Positions 12,338-22,070 of a stretch of DNA of 56,497 bases are shown here, piece by piece. The translations under genes were made by a program, and so were the position numbers. Origin of the DNA: Methyloceanibacter sp. (GTDB taxonomy: Bacteria; Pseudomonadota; Alphaproteobacteria; Rhizobiales; Methyloligellaceae). The stretch covers positions 1 through 56,497 of the forward strand of contig JASJEH010000010.1 in NCBI GenBank assembly GCA_030064755.1, written 5' to 3'. Numbering within the stretch: the stretch's first letter is position 1; each line of letters begins with the position of its first letter. The notes beneath the pieces were generated by a model. It had not been told where the DNA came from. It made no database searches and saw only the letters and a program-made list of their open reading frames with translations.

Positions 12338-13276
12338 CTAGCGATTGCACGACGCATCCTCCACGATCCAACGGACCAGCTCGCCAAATGAACGCCCAAC
12401 ATGGGCTGCAAGCTCCGGCACCAGTGACGTGGACGTCATGCCCGGTTGGGTGTTGACCTCAAGACAGATCAGCTCCCCCGTTCCATCAGGCCGGTCGTCG
12501 TAACGGAAGTCGCTCCGACTGACCCCACGGCAGCCCAGTGCCCTATGAGCCGCTACCGACAGCTTCCGTACCAATTGGTAAACATTTAGTTTAATTGGTG
12601 CCGGCAGGAGGTGAATTGAGCCCCCTGGCGCGTATTTTGACTCGTAGTCATAGAAGGTCAGGCCTTCGGCCGGGCGGATCTCGATCACGTCCAGCGCTTC
12701 GTCCCCCATGACCGCGCAAGTCAGTTCCCGGCCATGGATAAAACGCTCCACCATGAGCTCCTCGCCAAGCGCCCAATCGGCGGAGTGCAGTTCCTGTGGC
12801 GGGTGGGCTTGATCTTCAAGGATGATGTAGACGCCAACAGACGAGCCCTCCGTAGGCGGCTTGATCACGTAAGGCGGCTCGATGGGGTGCCCGCGGGCCG
12901 CTTCAGCGCGGCTCACGATCTTGCTCTCAGCAACAGGTACACCCGCTTCGCGCAGGACGGCCTTTGCGCGCTCCTTGTGCATTGCGAGCGCTGAAGCTAA
13001 AACGCCAGAGTGCGTGTAAGGAAGCTCCAAGGTCTCCAGGACGCCCTGAATGCACCCATCTTCGCCGAACTTGCCGTGCAGCGCGTTGAAGCAAACATCG
13101 GGCTCGATTTCGATCAAACGCTGGGCGACATCGCGGCCCACATCGAGCCTGGTGACCTTATAGCCCTCTCCCTCCAGGGCCTCAGCACAGGCGGCGCCGG
13201 ATCGGAGCGATATCTCACGCTCGGAGGACATTCCGCCCATCAGAACGGCGACGTGCTTTTGCTTTTCTGCCATCAA
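12338..13276 (-). CDS. ddl: D-alanine--D-alanine ligase
   Basis: Ddl makes the D-Ala-D-Ala dipeptide for the peptidoglycan stem, using ATP. The 312-residue ATP-grasp protein shows [15 protein letters not shown] at the N-terminus, [15 protein letters not shown], the nucleotide loop [12 protein letters not shown] and the metal-binding end [20 protein letters not shown]. Two ATG codons (13276 and 13273) start the gene; GGGGGCC lies upstream. It lies 143 bases after murB. That gap contains a CtrA-type box and promoter-like elements, so ddl-ftsQ-ftsA-ftsZ may form a separately started transcript. Confidence 0.96.
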   Translation of the reverse strand: MMAEKQKHVAVLMGGMSSEREISLRSGAACAEALEGEGYKVTRLDVGRDVAQRLIEIEPDVCFNALHGKFGEDGCIQGVLETLELPYTHSGVLASALAMHKERAKAVLREAGVPVAESKIVSRAEAARGHPIEPPYVIKPPTEGSSVGVYIILEDQAHPPQELHSADWALGEELMVERFIHGRELTCAVMGDEALDVIEIRPAEGLTFYDYESKYAPGGSIHLLPAPIKLNVYQLVRKLSVAAHRALGCRGVSRSDFRYDDRPDGTGELICLEVNTQPGMTSTSLVPELAAHVGRSFGELVRWIVEDASCNR

Positions 13277-13324
13277 AAGGCCCCCGGTGGTTGGACTGAG
13301 ATGCGAAACGGCGCCTCACGTCCC

Positions 13325-13366
13325 TCTAGACGCAAGACACCCCGATTTGGTTAACGCCGCATTAAC
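13325..13366 (-). promoter_or_regulatory. CtrA box and candidate promoter before ddl-ftsQAZ
   Basis: TTAA-N7-TTAAC, the full consensus for the alphaproteobacterial cell-cycle regulator CtrA, is present at 13351-13366. Because the site is flanked as GGTTAA...TTAACC it reads as a match on both strands. On the ddl strand TTAACC is followed after 18 bases by TCTAGA (13325-13330), so the box would occupy the -35 position, the arrangement seen in CtrA-activated promoters. It lies about 75 bases upstream of the ddl start. The match is seen directly; regulation is inferred. Confidence 0.65.
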
Positions 13367-13419
13367 CGTGTTCGCGCACGGACACACGCTGCTGGTAGTG
13401 AAAAATGGAAGCGCGGGGC

Positions 13420-14340
13420 TTAGGCGGGCTTGCCGAGGCGCTTGATTTCCCATTCGAGCTGGACGCCGCTCGTTTCCTTGACCCGCGCCCGCACGGTCTC
13501 GCCGAGCGTTTCCAAGTCGGCGGCCGAGGCATCCCCCTCGTTGATCAGGAAGTTGCAATGCAATTCCGACACTTTCGCATCGCCCACGGTGAGTCCCCGG
13601 CAGCCCGCCGCATCGATCAACTGCCAGGACTTGTTGCCTTCCGGGTTCTTGAAGGTCGAACCGCCGGTGCGGCTTTTGATGGGTTGCACCTCTTCGCGAT
13701 ATGCGGCGATTTCGTCCATCTGGACATTGATCTTCGCGGGATCGCCGGGCTCGCCCTGGAACAACGCTTCGGTGAAGATGTAATCCTCCGGCGCGCCGCA
13801 ATGCCGATAGGTGTAATTCATGTCGTCGACGGAGAGGACGTGGATGTTGCCGGCGCGGTCGACAGCTCGCGCTTCGACGAGCACGTCGCAGGTCTCCGTC
13901 CCGTGCGCCCCGCCATTCATGCGCAACGCGCCGCCAATGCCCCCGGGAATGCCCCGATAGAAGGCCAGGCCCGCGATACCGGCATCGGCCGCAGCGCGTG
14001 CCACTTTGACATCGGGAACAGCCGTGCCGACGCGCAAACGATTGCCCGCTTCGACTTTGATCTCGTTGAACCCGCGCCCAAGCCGGATGACGACGCCGTC
14101 AATACCGCCATCGCGCACAAGAAGGTTCGACCCAAGCCCGATCGTCGTCACGGGCACGTCGGCGGGCAGCGCCTTCATGAAGTAACCGAGATCCGCTTCG
14201 TCGGCCGGAGAGAAAAGCACCTCGGCGGGACCGCCAACACGGAACCATGTGTATTCCTTGAGCTCTGATCCAGTCCTGAGCCTGCCACGCAGATCCGGCA
14301 TCAATGCTTCGAGCCTTTCGAAAAGGTCCATTCCGCTCAC
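13420..14340 (-). CDS. murB: UDP-N-acetylenolpyruvoylglucosamine reductase MurB
   Basis: MurB reduces UDP-GlcNAc-enolpyruvate to UDP-MurNAc with NADPH and FAD. The 306-residue protein has the FAD-binding features [23 protein letters not shown] and [21 protein letters not shown], and the catalytic serine in [12 protein letters not shown], which is the type I/IIb arrangement. Its start overlaps the murC stop by 4 bases (ATGA), showing translational coupling. It is the last gene before the 143-base gap with the CtrA box. Confidence 0.97.
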   Translation of the reverse strand: MSGMDLFERLEALMPDLRGRLRTGSELKEYTWFRVGGPAEVLFSPADEADLGYFMKALPADVPVTTIGLGSNLLVRDGGIDGVVIRLGRGFNEIKVEAGNRLRVGTAVPDVKVARAAADAGIAGLAFYRGIPGGIGGALRMNGGAHGTETCDVLVEARAVDRAGNIHVLSVDDMNYTYRHCGAPEDYIFTEALFQGEPGDPAKINVQMDEIAAYREEVQPIKSRTGGSTFKNPEGNKSWQLIDAAGCRGLTVGDAKVSELHCNFLINEGDASAADLETLGETVRARVKETSGVQLEWEIKRLGKPA

Positions 14341-15767
14341 GAGGCGCCTCCTTGTGCAGCGAGCTTGGCGGGCAGCGCATTAATCCAGTCCGTGATCGTC
14401 CCGGCGCCCAGTCCTATGACGAGATCACCATCCTCTGCCACCGTCGCGACGGTATCAGCCAGTGACTCCGCATCGTCTACCACGAGCACGTTAGAATGCC
14501 CGTGGCGTCGCAAGCCTGCGGCGAGTTCGTCCCGGTCGATACCGGGGATTGGGGCCTCGCCGGCCGAGTAGACCGGTGTGAGGATCACCACATCGGCGTC
14601 ATCGAAGCACGCCGAAAAATCGTTGAACAGAGCCTGAAGCCGCGTATAGCGATGCGGCTGCATCACCGCCACGATGCGTCCCTTGCCCGCAGCATTTGCA
14701 CCGCGCAAGACAGCCGCGATCTCCACGGGATGGTGCGCATAGTCATCATAGATCGCCACACCCTGCCACTCCGCAACCCGAGTGAAGCGCCGCTTCACCC
14801 CGGAGAACTCAGCGAGTGTTGTCCGGATCGTCTCATCATCGATGCCAGCTTCCGTTGCGACGGCAAGCGCCGCAAGCGCATTGAGCGCATTGTAGTGGCC
14901 GAGAGCCGGCAGCATCAGGTCTTTGATCTCGCGTGCACCACCAGCAACGCCCGACCCGAGGCGAACGTCGAATGTCATGGTCGCGTGATCGGGCCGCACG
15001 TTGAAAAGACGAAGGTCTGCAGAACGCCTCACACCATAGGTTAGAGTGCGCCGTCCATTCTCTGCACCGCCCAAGGCTGCCATCAGCCCGCGCACGACAG
15101 GATGGTCGATACAAGCGACAACGGTCCCGTAGAACGGGATCGCCTCAATGAACTGCTCAAACGCTTGATGGAGGACTTCCTCAGACTCCCAGAAATCCAT
15201 GTGCTCGGGATCGAGATTGGTAATCACGCCAATCTGCGTGGGCAGCTTCAAGAACGTTCCGTCGGATTCGTCTGCTTCAACGACCATCCATTCGCCTTGC
15301 CCGATCCGCGCATTCGTTCCCCAGGAATTGATGATGCCGCCCGTGATCACGGTTGGATCGAGCCCGCCGCCATAAAGAAGGTCTGCCACCAAGCATGTCG
15401 TCGTGGTCTTTCCGTGGGTACCGGTCACCGAGACGGTTGTACACGGACGCATGAGCTCGGCGAGCATCTCGGCGCGCCGGATGATCGGTATACCGCGTTC
15501 GTGTGCCGCCTCGAATTCCGGGTTCCCGGGTTTCACGGCACTGGAGATGACGAGGTAGGACGCGCCGTTCACGTTGCGCGGATCGTGGCCGATAGTGCAT
15601 TCGATGCCATGGTCGCGAAGTCGCGCCAAGTTGGGCCCTTCCTTTAGGTCGCTGCCCTGCACGCGATAGCCTCGCGTATGCATCACTTCGGCAATGGCGC
15701 TCATGCCGATGCCGCCAATGCCGACGATATGAAATAGGCCGGTCGTTTCAGGCGGTGGCAAATGCAT
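14337..15767 (-). CDS. murC: UDP-N-acetylmuramate--L-alanine ligase MurC
   Basis: MurC adds the first stem residue, L-alanine, to UDP-MurNAc. The 476 residues show the N-terminal nucleotide fold [22 protein letters not shown], the ATP loop [18 protein letters not shown], the central DNLDPEH-type segment ([10 protein letters not shown]) and the C-terminal [15 protein letters not shown] motif that distinguishes MurC from its sister ligases. It begins 6 bases after murG and overlaps murB by 4 bases. Confidence 0.97.
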   Translation of the reverse strand: MHLPPPETTGLFHIVGIGGIGMSAIAEVMHTRGYRVQGSDLKEGPNLARLRDHGIECTIGHDPRNVNGASYLVISSAVKPGNPEFEAAHERGIPIIRRAEMLAELMRPCTTVSVTGTHGKTTTTCLVADLLYGGGLDPTVITGGIINSWGTNARIGQGEWMVVEADESDGTFLKLPTQIGVITNLDPEHMDFWESEEVLHQAFEQFIEAIPFYGTVVACIDHPVVRGLMAALGGAENGRRTLTYGVRRSADLRLFNVRPDHATMTFDVRLGSGVAGGAREIKDLMLPALGHYNALNALAALAVATEAGIDDETIRTTLAEFSGVKRRFTRVAEWQGVAIYDDYAHHPVEIAAVLRGANAAGKGRIVAVMQPHRYTRLQALFNDFSACFDDADVVILTPVYSAGEAPIPGIDRDELAAGLRRHGHSNVLVVDDAESLADTVATVAEDGDLVIGLGAGTITDWINALPAKLAAQGGAS

Positions 15768-15773
15768 AGCGGC

Positions 15774-16877
15774 CTATACTCCGTCCGGACCGGCCAAGTC
15801 CGCCACGAGGTCAGCGAGCCTGTTCACTGCGTACACATTGCCCATAGCTTTGGACTTCTCGGCGGCCTGTGCCAGCCTGTCTGGATTGCTGAGCAACTCC
15901 TCCAGCCGCCCCGCCAAAAATTCAGGCGAAATGCTAGACTGGTGCATGCACCATCCACCCCCGCTGTCCTCGAGACGGCGTGCGTTCTCAAGCTGATCGT
16001 TATCGATCGCATGGGGCAGCGGCACGAGAATGGCAGGACGGCCGATGGCTGTCAGCTCCGCCACGGTCGATGCTCCCGCCCTCGAAATGACCAGATGCGA
16101 ATTCGCAATCCGCTCGGGCAGGTCCTGAAAGAATGGCGCTACATGGGCCGTGATCTCGGCCTCGCGATAGGCATCGCGCACTTCAGCGACGTCTTCGGGA
16201 CGGGCCTGCTGCACGACCGTCAAACGCCAGCGTAGGGGCGACGGCAATTTGGCCAGGGCTTGCGGCATCATCTCCGAGAAGAACCGGGCTCCCTGACTGC
16301 CGCCAAAGACGAGCAGCAAGAGCCGGCCCGCGGACTCAGGCGGGATGTAGTCTTGATCACGGAACGCAACGACGGCATCGCGTACGGGGTTACCCGTAAA
16401 GACCGCGCGCTTCTCCGCGCTGCGCCGCAGATGCTTTGTCGTCTCAAAGGACAAGGCAATGGCGTCGGCAAACCGAGACAGCAACCGGTTAGCGCGCCCC
16501 ATCACTGCGTTCTGCTCGTGCAGCACGGTGGGAATCGCAAGCGACCGCGCCGCCAATAAGGGCGGCAGCGTCGGATAGCCACCAAAGCCCACCACCACAT
16601 GTGGCTGCACCATCTCGAGCAAGCGCCGAGCCCGGAAGTAACCTTTGGCCAATGTTGAAAGCGTATTCATGACGGCACCAGGCGATCGCCCGGAGAAGGT
16701 GGCCGAGGGTACCTGGTAGGTCGCGCGCGCCGGAAAGTCGGCGCCGTATTGCTCAGCCCGCTCGTCGGTCGCGAGTTCCACGGCGAAACCACGCCGCGTC
16801 AGTTCCTGTGCCAAAGCCGTCGCGGGGAACAGATGTCCGCCTGTTCCCCCGGCAGCAAGAAGAATGGTCTGAGTCAA
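15774..16877 (-). CDS. murG: Lipid II synthase MurG (GlcNAc transferase)
   Basis: MurG transfers GlcNAc from UDP-GlcNAc to lipid I on the inner face of the cytoplasmic membrane, giving lipid II. The 367-residue GT-B protein has the glycine-rich loop AAGGTGGHLFPATALA at its start, HEQNAVMGRANRLLS, the second loop LVFGGSQGARFF and the donor-binding region VISRAGASTVAELTAIGRPAILVP (split here: SRAGASTVAE and GRPAILVPLPHA). The start codon overlaps the ftsW stop by 4 bases. Confidence 0.97.
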   Translation of the reverse strand: MTQTILLAAGGTGGHLFPATALAQELTRRGFAVELATDERAEQYGADFPARATYQVPSATFSGRSPGAVMNTLSTLAKGYFRARRLLEMVQPHVVVGFGGYPTLPPLLAARSLAIPTVLHEQNAVMGRANRLLSRFADAIALSFETTKHLRRSAEKRAVFTGNPVRDAVVAFRDQDYIPPESAGRLLLLVFGGSQGARFFSEMMPQALAKLPSPLRWRLTVVQQARPEDVAEVRDAYREAEITAHVAPFFQDLPERIANSHLVISRAGASTVAELTAIGRPAILVPLPHAIDNDQLENARRLEDSGGGWCMHQSSISPEFLAGRLEELLSNPDRLAQAAEKSKAMGNVYAVNRLADLVADLAGPDGV

Positions 16878-18052
16878 GCGGTCTGTCCCCTGGCTCTCGC
16901 AGGATCCCCATCATGCCCGGCGCTTGCCGGATGCTGCAATCTTCCCGCCATCGGTCTTTTGCGGGTCAACCCCAGCGTAAACCCCATGGTGAGCGCCATG
17001 GCAAGCATGGACGAGCCACCTGAGGAAATGAAGGGCAACGTCATACCCTTCGCGGGCAGCAGGCCAACATTTACGGCCATGTTGATCAGGGTCTGCAAGC
17101 CGAACAGCATCACAAGCCCCGCAATGGCGTGACGGATGAACCCATCCGGCTCTTGAGAGGCCTTAGAGAGCCCTCTCAATACGATAAAGGCGAATAGGAT
17201 CAACAAGATCATGCAGGCAATCAGGCCGTATTCCTCGGCAGCGACCGCAAAGATAAAGTCGGTATGGGAGTCCGGTAGGACATCCTTGACGGTTCCCTCA
17301 CCCGGTCCGCGCCCGAACCAGCCACCGCGCAGAAAAGACTCTAGAGAGCGATCAGCCTGATAGGTGTCGCCGGACGCGGGATAGAGGAACCGGTCGATAC
17401 GCGACGCCACATGCGGCAGCAATAGGTAGGCGGAGACGAGGCCTATCACGCCGAGCCCCATCAACAAGACGATCCAGATCATGTTGATGCCGGCCATAAA
17501 GAATAGCGCGCCCCAGACGACACTCACGAGGAGCGTCTGACCGAAGTCCGGCTGCAGCACGAGAAGCAGTGCAAACACTGCATAAAGTAGGATCGCCAGC
17601 TCCAGCCCCGGGACATCTTTGCGCTTCTGACTTTCGTTGAAGAGCCAGGCGGTGAGGACGATGAAGGCCGGCTTTACAAACTCCGACGGCTGGATGCTGA
17701 TGGGACCCATATGGAGCCAGCGCTTTGCGCCTTTCACCTCTGGCCCGATAAACAGAATACCCAGCATCAGGACGATGCCGACGAGGAAGATAATGAGGCT
17801 GGCACGCCGAATTTGCTTGGGCGTGAGGGTCGAGGCGGCGAACATGATCGCGAAGGCTGGCAAGAGCATCGCCACATGGCGCCGCACGAAGTGAAATTGT
17901 TCCAAGTCCAGCTTTTCAGCGATTGGCGGACTGGCCGCGAGCGACAGCACGACTCCAGCCCCCATCAGCAGCAACAAGGCGGCAAGCATCAGCCGATCGA
18001 CGGTGAACCACCAATCAGAGAGGATGCTTTTATCGGCGCGCGTGATCCGCAT
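16874..18052 (-). CDS. ftsW: Septal peptidoglycan glycosyltransferase FtsW
   Basis: FtsW is the SEDS-family polymerase that works with FtsI to build septal peptidoglycan. The 392-residue protein has about ten hydrophobic helices. It carries the SEDS landmarks GAKRWLHMGPISIQPSEFVK, FLRGGWFGRGPGEG and FISSGGSSMLAMALTMG. The C-terminal tail is basic and cytoplasmic. It is placed 11 bases after murD and overlaps murG by 4 bases. Confidence 0.96.
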   Translation of the reverse strand: MRITRADKSILSDWWFTVDRLMLAALLLLMGAGVVLSLAASPPIAEKLDLEQFHFVRRHVAMLLPAFAIMFAASTLTPKQIRRASLIIFLVGIVLMLGILFIGPEVKGAKRWLHMGPISIQPSEFVKPAFIVLTAWLFNESQKRKDVPGLELAILLYAVFALLLVLQPDFGQTLLVSVVWGALFFMAGINMIWIVLLMGLGVIGLVSAYLLLPHVASRIDRFLYPASGDTYQADRSLESFLRGGWFGRGPGEGTVKDVLPDSHTDFIFAVAAEEYGLIACMILLILFAFIVLRGLSKASQEPDGFIRHAIAGLVMLFGLQTLINMAVNVGLLPAKGMTLPFISSGGSSMLAMALTMGFTLGLTRKRPMAGRLQHPASAGHDGDPARARGQTA

Positions 18053-18063
18053 GGCACGCTACC

Positions 18064-19464
18064 CTAGCCGTCAAGGCTTGTGACATCGTTACGCTGGAGT
18101 ACAAGTTGCTTGAATGCGTCGCCGCGCTTCACAAAATTGGGATACTGGTCGAACGACGCACAGGCTGGAGACAATAGCACAACCGGCTCGGCCGCCTGCG
18201 ACCGGCTTGCATCCTCGGCGGCTTGCGCCACGGCGCGGTCGAGCGTACCGCAAGCCACATGCGGGATGGCGTCGCCAAGCTGGTCTGCGAAGGCGTTAGA
18301 GGCTTCGCCAATCAAATAAGCCCGCGCGATTCGCGGGAAAAAGGGCTCAAGCCCTGCAAGGCCGCCATCTTTGGCCACGCCGCCCACGATCCAATAGATG
18401 TCATCGAAACTGCCAAGCGCCTTCCCGGCGGCATCGGCGTTGGTCGCCTTGGAGTCGTTCACGAATAGAACCCTGCCGGCTTTCGCGACCTGCTCCATAC
18501 GGTGGGCGAGGCCCCCGAAGGTCCGAAGCCCCTCCTGGAGCACATCCGGCTCGATACCTTGCGATCGGGCTAGTGCGTAAGCCGTTGCGGCGTTCTGCCA
18601 GTTATGCGCACCGCGCAAGGAGCCGATGCCTGTCAGGTTAGCGCGCGCGACTTCGTTGCCGCCCTCCATCTCCACGAGAATCGCGTCGGCACCCCAAACA
18701 CCGTTCTGAACGGGCCGACCGATGGCGATGTGCTTGACCCTGTAGGGTCCGTCGAGAGTCTCGGCGATGGCCCGGCACGGCTCATCGTCGACGCCGATTA
18801 CGGCCGTCGCGTCCGGCCCGAGCTGAGCGAAAACGCGTGCCTTAACGCCTGCATAACCTTCGAATGAGCCGTGACGGTCGAGGTGATCCGGCGTGATGTT
18901 CAGGAGCGCCGCTGTATCGGGCTTTAGCGAGGGGGTCAGATCGATCTGATAGGATGACAGTTCGAGAACGTAAGTGCGTCCCGCCTCGAATGGCGGCAGA
19001 TCCAGAACGGCCGTACCGATATTGCCGCCAAGCGCCACGTCCCTCCCCGCCTGCTCCAACAGATGCGCCGTCAACGCTGTCGTCGTCGACTTGCCGTTCG
19101 TGCCCGTGATCGCAACCACCTTGCAGTCAACACAGGACGCCTCGCGCGCCCTGAAGAAAAGCTCCACGTCGCCGATGACGTCGATCCCGGCAGAGCGCGC
19201 CTTCCTGACGCTCCAATGGGGCTCCGGGTGTGTCAGCGGGATGCCGGGCGCGAGAACGAGCGCGGCGAAGGCGCCGAAGTCTGCATCTGACAGATCCTCG
19301 ACGGCAAAGCCCGCCTCGACGGCTTGCGTCCGGCCCGCTTCCTTGTCGTCCCACATAACGACGTCGGCGCCACCCTCCTGTAGTGATCGCGCCGTCGCAA
19401 GACCGCTGAGACCTGCGCCAACGACCGCCAGCTTGCGTCCTGCGAAGATCGTAACGGGAATCAT
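18064..19464 (-). CDS. murD: UDP-N-acetylmuramoylalanine--D-glutamate ligase MurD
   Basis: MurD adds D-glutamate to UDP-MurNAc-L-Ala. The 466 residues include the N-terminal fold LAVVGAGLSGLATARSL, the ATP loop ITGTNGKSTTTALTAHLL, the segment NITPDHLDRHGS and the C-terminal FVNDSKATNADAAGKAL motif, with the substrate lysine within SKATN. The C-terminus keeps LLSPACASFDQYPNFVKRGD, characteristic of MurD. It is 12 bases after mraY. Confidence 0.97.
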   Translation of the reverse strand: MIPVTIFAGRKLAVVGAGLSGLATARSLQEGGADVVMWDDKEAGRTQAVEAGFAVEDLSDADFGAFAALVLAPGIPLTHPEPHWSVRKARSAGIDVIGDVELFFRAREASCVDCKVVAITGTNGKSTTTALTAHLLEQAGRDVALGGNIGTAVLDLPPFEAGRTYVLELSSYQIDLTPSLKPDTAALLNITPDHLDRHGSFEGYAGVKARVFAQLGPDATAVIGVDDEPCRAIAETLDGPYRVKHIAIGRPVQNGVWGADAILVEMEGGNEVARANLTGIGSLRGAHNWQNAATAYALARSQGIEPDVLQEGLRTFGGLAHRMEQVAKAGRVLFVNDSKATNADAAGKALGSFDDIYWIVGGVAKDGGLAGLEPFFPRIARAYLIGEASNAFADQLGDAIPHVACGTLDRAVAQAAEDASRSQAAEPVVLLSPACASFDQYPNFVKRGDAFKQLVLQRNDVTSLDG

Positions 19465-19476
19465 AATGAGTGAAGA

Positions 19477-20565
19477 TTACCGCAATTTCAGCGTCGCCAA
19501 GCCGATGAGCGCCAACACGACGGCAATGATCCAGAAGCGAATAACGACCGTCGATTCCGGCCAGCCCTTCTGCTCAAAGTGGTGGTGGAGCGGCGCCATG
19601 CGGAACACGCGCTTACCGAACATCTTGAACGACGCGACTTGGACGATCACAGAAACTGCCTCGAGAACGAATAGCCCGCCAACTATCGCCAGGACCAGTT
19701 CGTGCTTCGTCGCAACCGCAATGGTGCCCAGCGCTCCACCCAAAGCGAGCGAGCCCGTATCGCCCATGAAGATCAGCGCGGGCGGGGCATTGAACCAGAG
19801 GAAGCCAAGACCCGCACCGAGCAGCGCACCGCAAATGACGGCAAGCTCGGCGGTCCCAGCAACATGATGGACTTGCAGATGGTCGGCGAAGTTGGCGCTA
19901 CCCACCATGTAAGCGATGAGACCGAACGTGGCGGCAGCGATCATGACCGGCACGATCGCGAGACCGTCCAAGCCGTCGGTAAGGTTCACTGCATTGCCCG
20001 CGCCAACGATGATGAAGGTACCGAAGATTACGAATAGCCACGTCCCAAGCGGAATGATGAGATCCTTGAAAAAAGGAATAGTCAAAGCGGTCGACAGCGG
20101 TGGCTCACCGACGGACGCGATCACGTAGCACGCGAAAATCGCCGCGACGGCTTCGATAACAATCTTGATACGGCCCGCGAACCCTAGCACCGATTGCTTC
20201 GTGACCTTAAGGTAGTCGTCGTAAAGGCCCACCGCGCCGTAAACCAAAGTCAGGAACAAGACGACCCAAACATATGGGTTGGAGAGGTTTGCCCAAAGCA
20301 GCACCGAGAACACAAGGCCGGAGAGAATCATCAGGCCGCCCATTGTCGGCGTGCCCTGCTTCTGAATGATATGCGTCTTGGGGCCTTCAGTGCGGATGGG
20401 CTGACCCTTTCCTTGACGCACGCGCAGAGAACGGATTACGCGCGGCCCGAAGAAGAACACAAAGAGCAACGCGGTGAGGATAGCGCCGCCCGTCCTGAAT
20501 GTGATGTAGCGGAAGAGATTGAGAATAGCGACGTCGGGCGCAAGCTCCGCCAGCAAAAGTAACAT
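19477..20565 (-). CDS. mraY: Phospho-MurNAc-pentapeptide transferase MraY
   Basis: MraY moves phospho-MurNAc-pentapeptide onto undecaprenyl phosphate, making lipid I. The 362-residue protein has about ten membrane helices. Conserved cytoplasmic loops are [17 protein letters not shown], the metal-binding DDYLK and [11 protein letters not shown] aspartates, [15 protein letters not shown], and the C-terminal [15 protein letters not shown] with its HHH motif. It begins 59 bases after murF, one of the longer gaps in this stretch. Confidence 0.97.
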   Translation of the reverse strand: MLLLLAELAPDVAILNLFRYITFRTGGAILTALLFVFFFGPRVIRSLRVRQGKGQPIRTEGPKTHIIQKQGTPTMGGLMILSGLVFSVLLWANLSNPYVWVVLFLTLVYGAVGLYDDYLKVTKQSVLGFAGRIKIVIEAVAAIFACYVIASVGEPPLSTALTIPFFKDLIIPLGTWLFVIFGTFIIVGAGNAVNLTDGLDGLAIVPVMIAAATFGLIAYMVGSANFADHLQVHHVAGTAELAVICGALLGAGLGFLWFNAPPALIFMGDTGSLALGGALGTIAVATKHELVLAIVGGLFVLEAVSVIVQVASFKMFGKRVFRMAPLHHHFEQKGWPESTVVIRFWIIAVVLALIGLATLKLR

Positions 20566-20624
20566 CGCGATTCATCCCCCTGTTAAGCAGCCCTTCGGGA
20601 CTTAGGCCCCGATGGCAAATTCTC

Positions 20625-22070
20625 TTAGTCTTCCAACGCGCGCTTGAGCCCCTCGACCAGCGGCGCCATACGGCTTCCCAGCGACCCCTTCACCATCACG
20701 ATGTCGCCCGGCTGCACGCTCGACAACAGCGACGGCGCCAACGCCTCCGACGTTTCGGCGTAAGCCCCCTTGCGGTTGTGCGGCAAGGCCTCGAACAAAG
20801 AAGCCATGTCCGCGCCGCACGCAAAAACAACATCTATGCCCGCCGCGTCAACGGCTTCCGCCAGTTCTCGATGAAGTCTCCGGCTTTCCTCCCCGAGTTC
20901 GAGCATGTCGCCAAGCACGGCAATCCGCCGTTTGTATTCGCTCCGCGGTGTAAGACCGAGCGTCGCGAGCGCCGCCCGCACAGAGGCCGGATTGGCGTTA
21001 TACGACTCGTCAACGATGCAGACGGGCCCTCGTTCCATCGATGTAACGAACCGCTGGCCGCGTCCGGCAGGCGCTTGAACCGCCCCGAGCGCCTCTGCGG
21101 CAGCGTCAAGATCGGCACCGGCGAGTTTCGCCGCCGCGAGAACCGCAAGCGTGTTCTGGACCACGTGGCGACCCGGCGCACCGACGCGATAGGTAAGCAT
21201 CTCGCCCAGAAGATCCGACGTAACCACCGAGCCCTCCGGGGTGAGATCGTAATTGATCAGCCTTACCCTCGAGCGCTCATCTTCACCGAATGAAAAAATC
21301 TCAGCACCCTGACCACGCGCGGCGGCCGCCAACCGCTCGAAATGTGGATTGTCGCGATTAAGAATGGCGGCGCCGCCCGGCTCCAGGCCCTCGAAGATCT
21401 CGGCCTTAGCATCTGCGATCTCTTCGACCGAGTTGAAGAATTCGATATGAACGGGCTCCACGGTTGTGATGATGGCGATATGCGGACGCACGAGACGCGT
21501 GAGCGCCGAAATCTCGCCGGCGTGGTTCATGCCCATCTCGAACACCCCGTAGTCGATGTCGCGCGGCATGTTGGCAAGTGTCAGCGGCACGCCCCAGTGA
21601 TTGTTGAACGACTTGGCCGAAGCATGGACACTACCGCTTGAGCTGAGCGCGACACGCAAGGCTTCCTTGGTTCCGGTCTTTCCCGCGCTCCCGGTCACGC
21701 CGATCACAACCGCGTGCTCGGTGCGGTCGCGCCCGGCGCGTCCAAGGTCGTTAAGTGCATCGAACGTGTCTCGCACCCGAACGAGACGCGTTTCGTCGAA
21801 ATCGGACGGCGCGTCACCCGTCTGCGCTTCGATAGAGGTGCCAGCGGGAAACGTCTCTTCGACGACGGCACAGCCCGCTTCGGCGGTCAGAGCCTTGGGT
21901 ACGAAATCGTGACCATCGCGGTTGTGCCCTCGGATCGCAATGAAGCCCTCGCCAGGCTGAATGGCACGACTGTCGATTGAGAAGCCGGAGATCGGTGCGG
22001 CGGGGTCGCCTTCGCAGCGCCCTCCCGTTGCGCTGATGACCTCGCCCAACGTCCAAACAGGATCAGCCAA
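20625..22070 (-). CDS. murF: UDP-MurNAc-tripeptide--D-Ala-D-Ala ligase MurF
   Basis: MurF attaches D-Ala-D-Ala from Ddl to complete the pentapeptide. The 481 residues contain the ATP loop VTGSAGKTGTKEALRVAL, MGMNHAGEISALTRLVRPH, the segment NRDNPHFERLA and the C-terminal VDESYNANPASVRAAL typical of MurF. The start overlaps the murE stop by 8 bases. Confidence 0.96.
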   Translation of the reverse strand: MADPVWTLGEVISATGGRCEGDPAAPISGFSIDSRAIQPGEGFIAIRGHNRDGHDFVPKALTAEAGCAVVEETFPAGTSIEAQTGDAPSDFDETRLVRVRDTFDALNDLGRAGRDRTEHAVVIGVTGSAGKTGTKEALRVALSSSGSVHASAKSFNNHWGVPLTLANMPRDIDYGVFEMGMNHAGEISALTRLVRPHIAIITTVEPVHIEFFNSVEEIADAKAEIFEGLEPGGAAILNRDNPHFERLAAAARGQGAEIFSFGEDERSRVRLINYDLTPEGSVVTSDLLGEMLTYRVGAPGRHVVQNTLAVLAAAKLAGADLDAAAEALGAVQAPAGRGQRFVTSMERGPVCIVDESYNANPASVRAALATLGLTPRSEYKRRIAVLGDMLELGEESRRLHRELAEAVDAAGIDVVFACGADMASLFEALPHNRKGAYAETSEALAPSLLSSVQPGDIVMVKGSLGSRMAPLVEGLKRALED

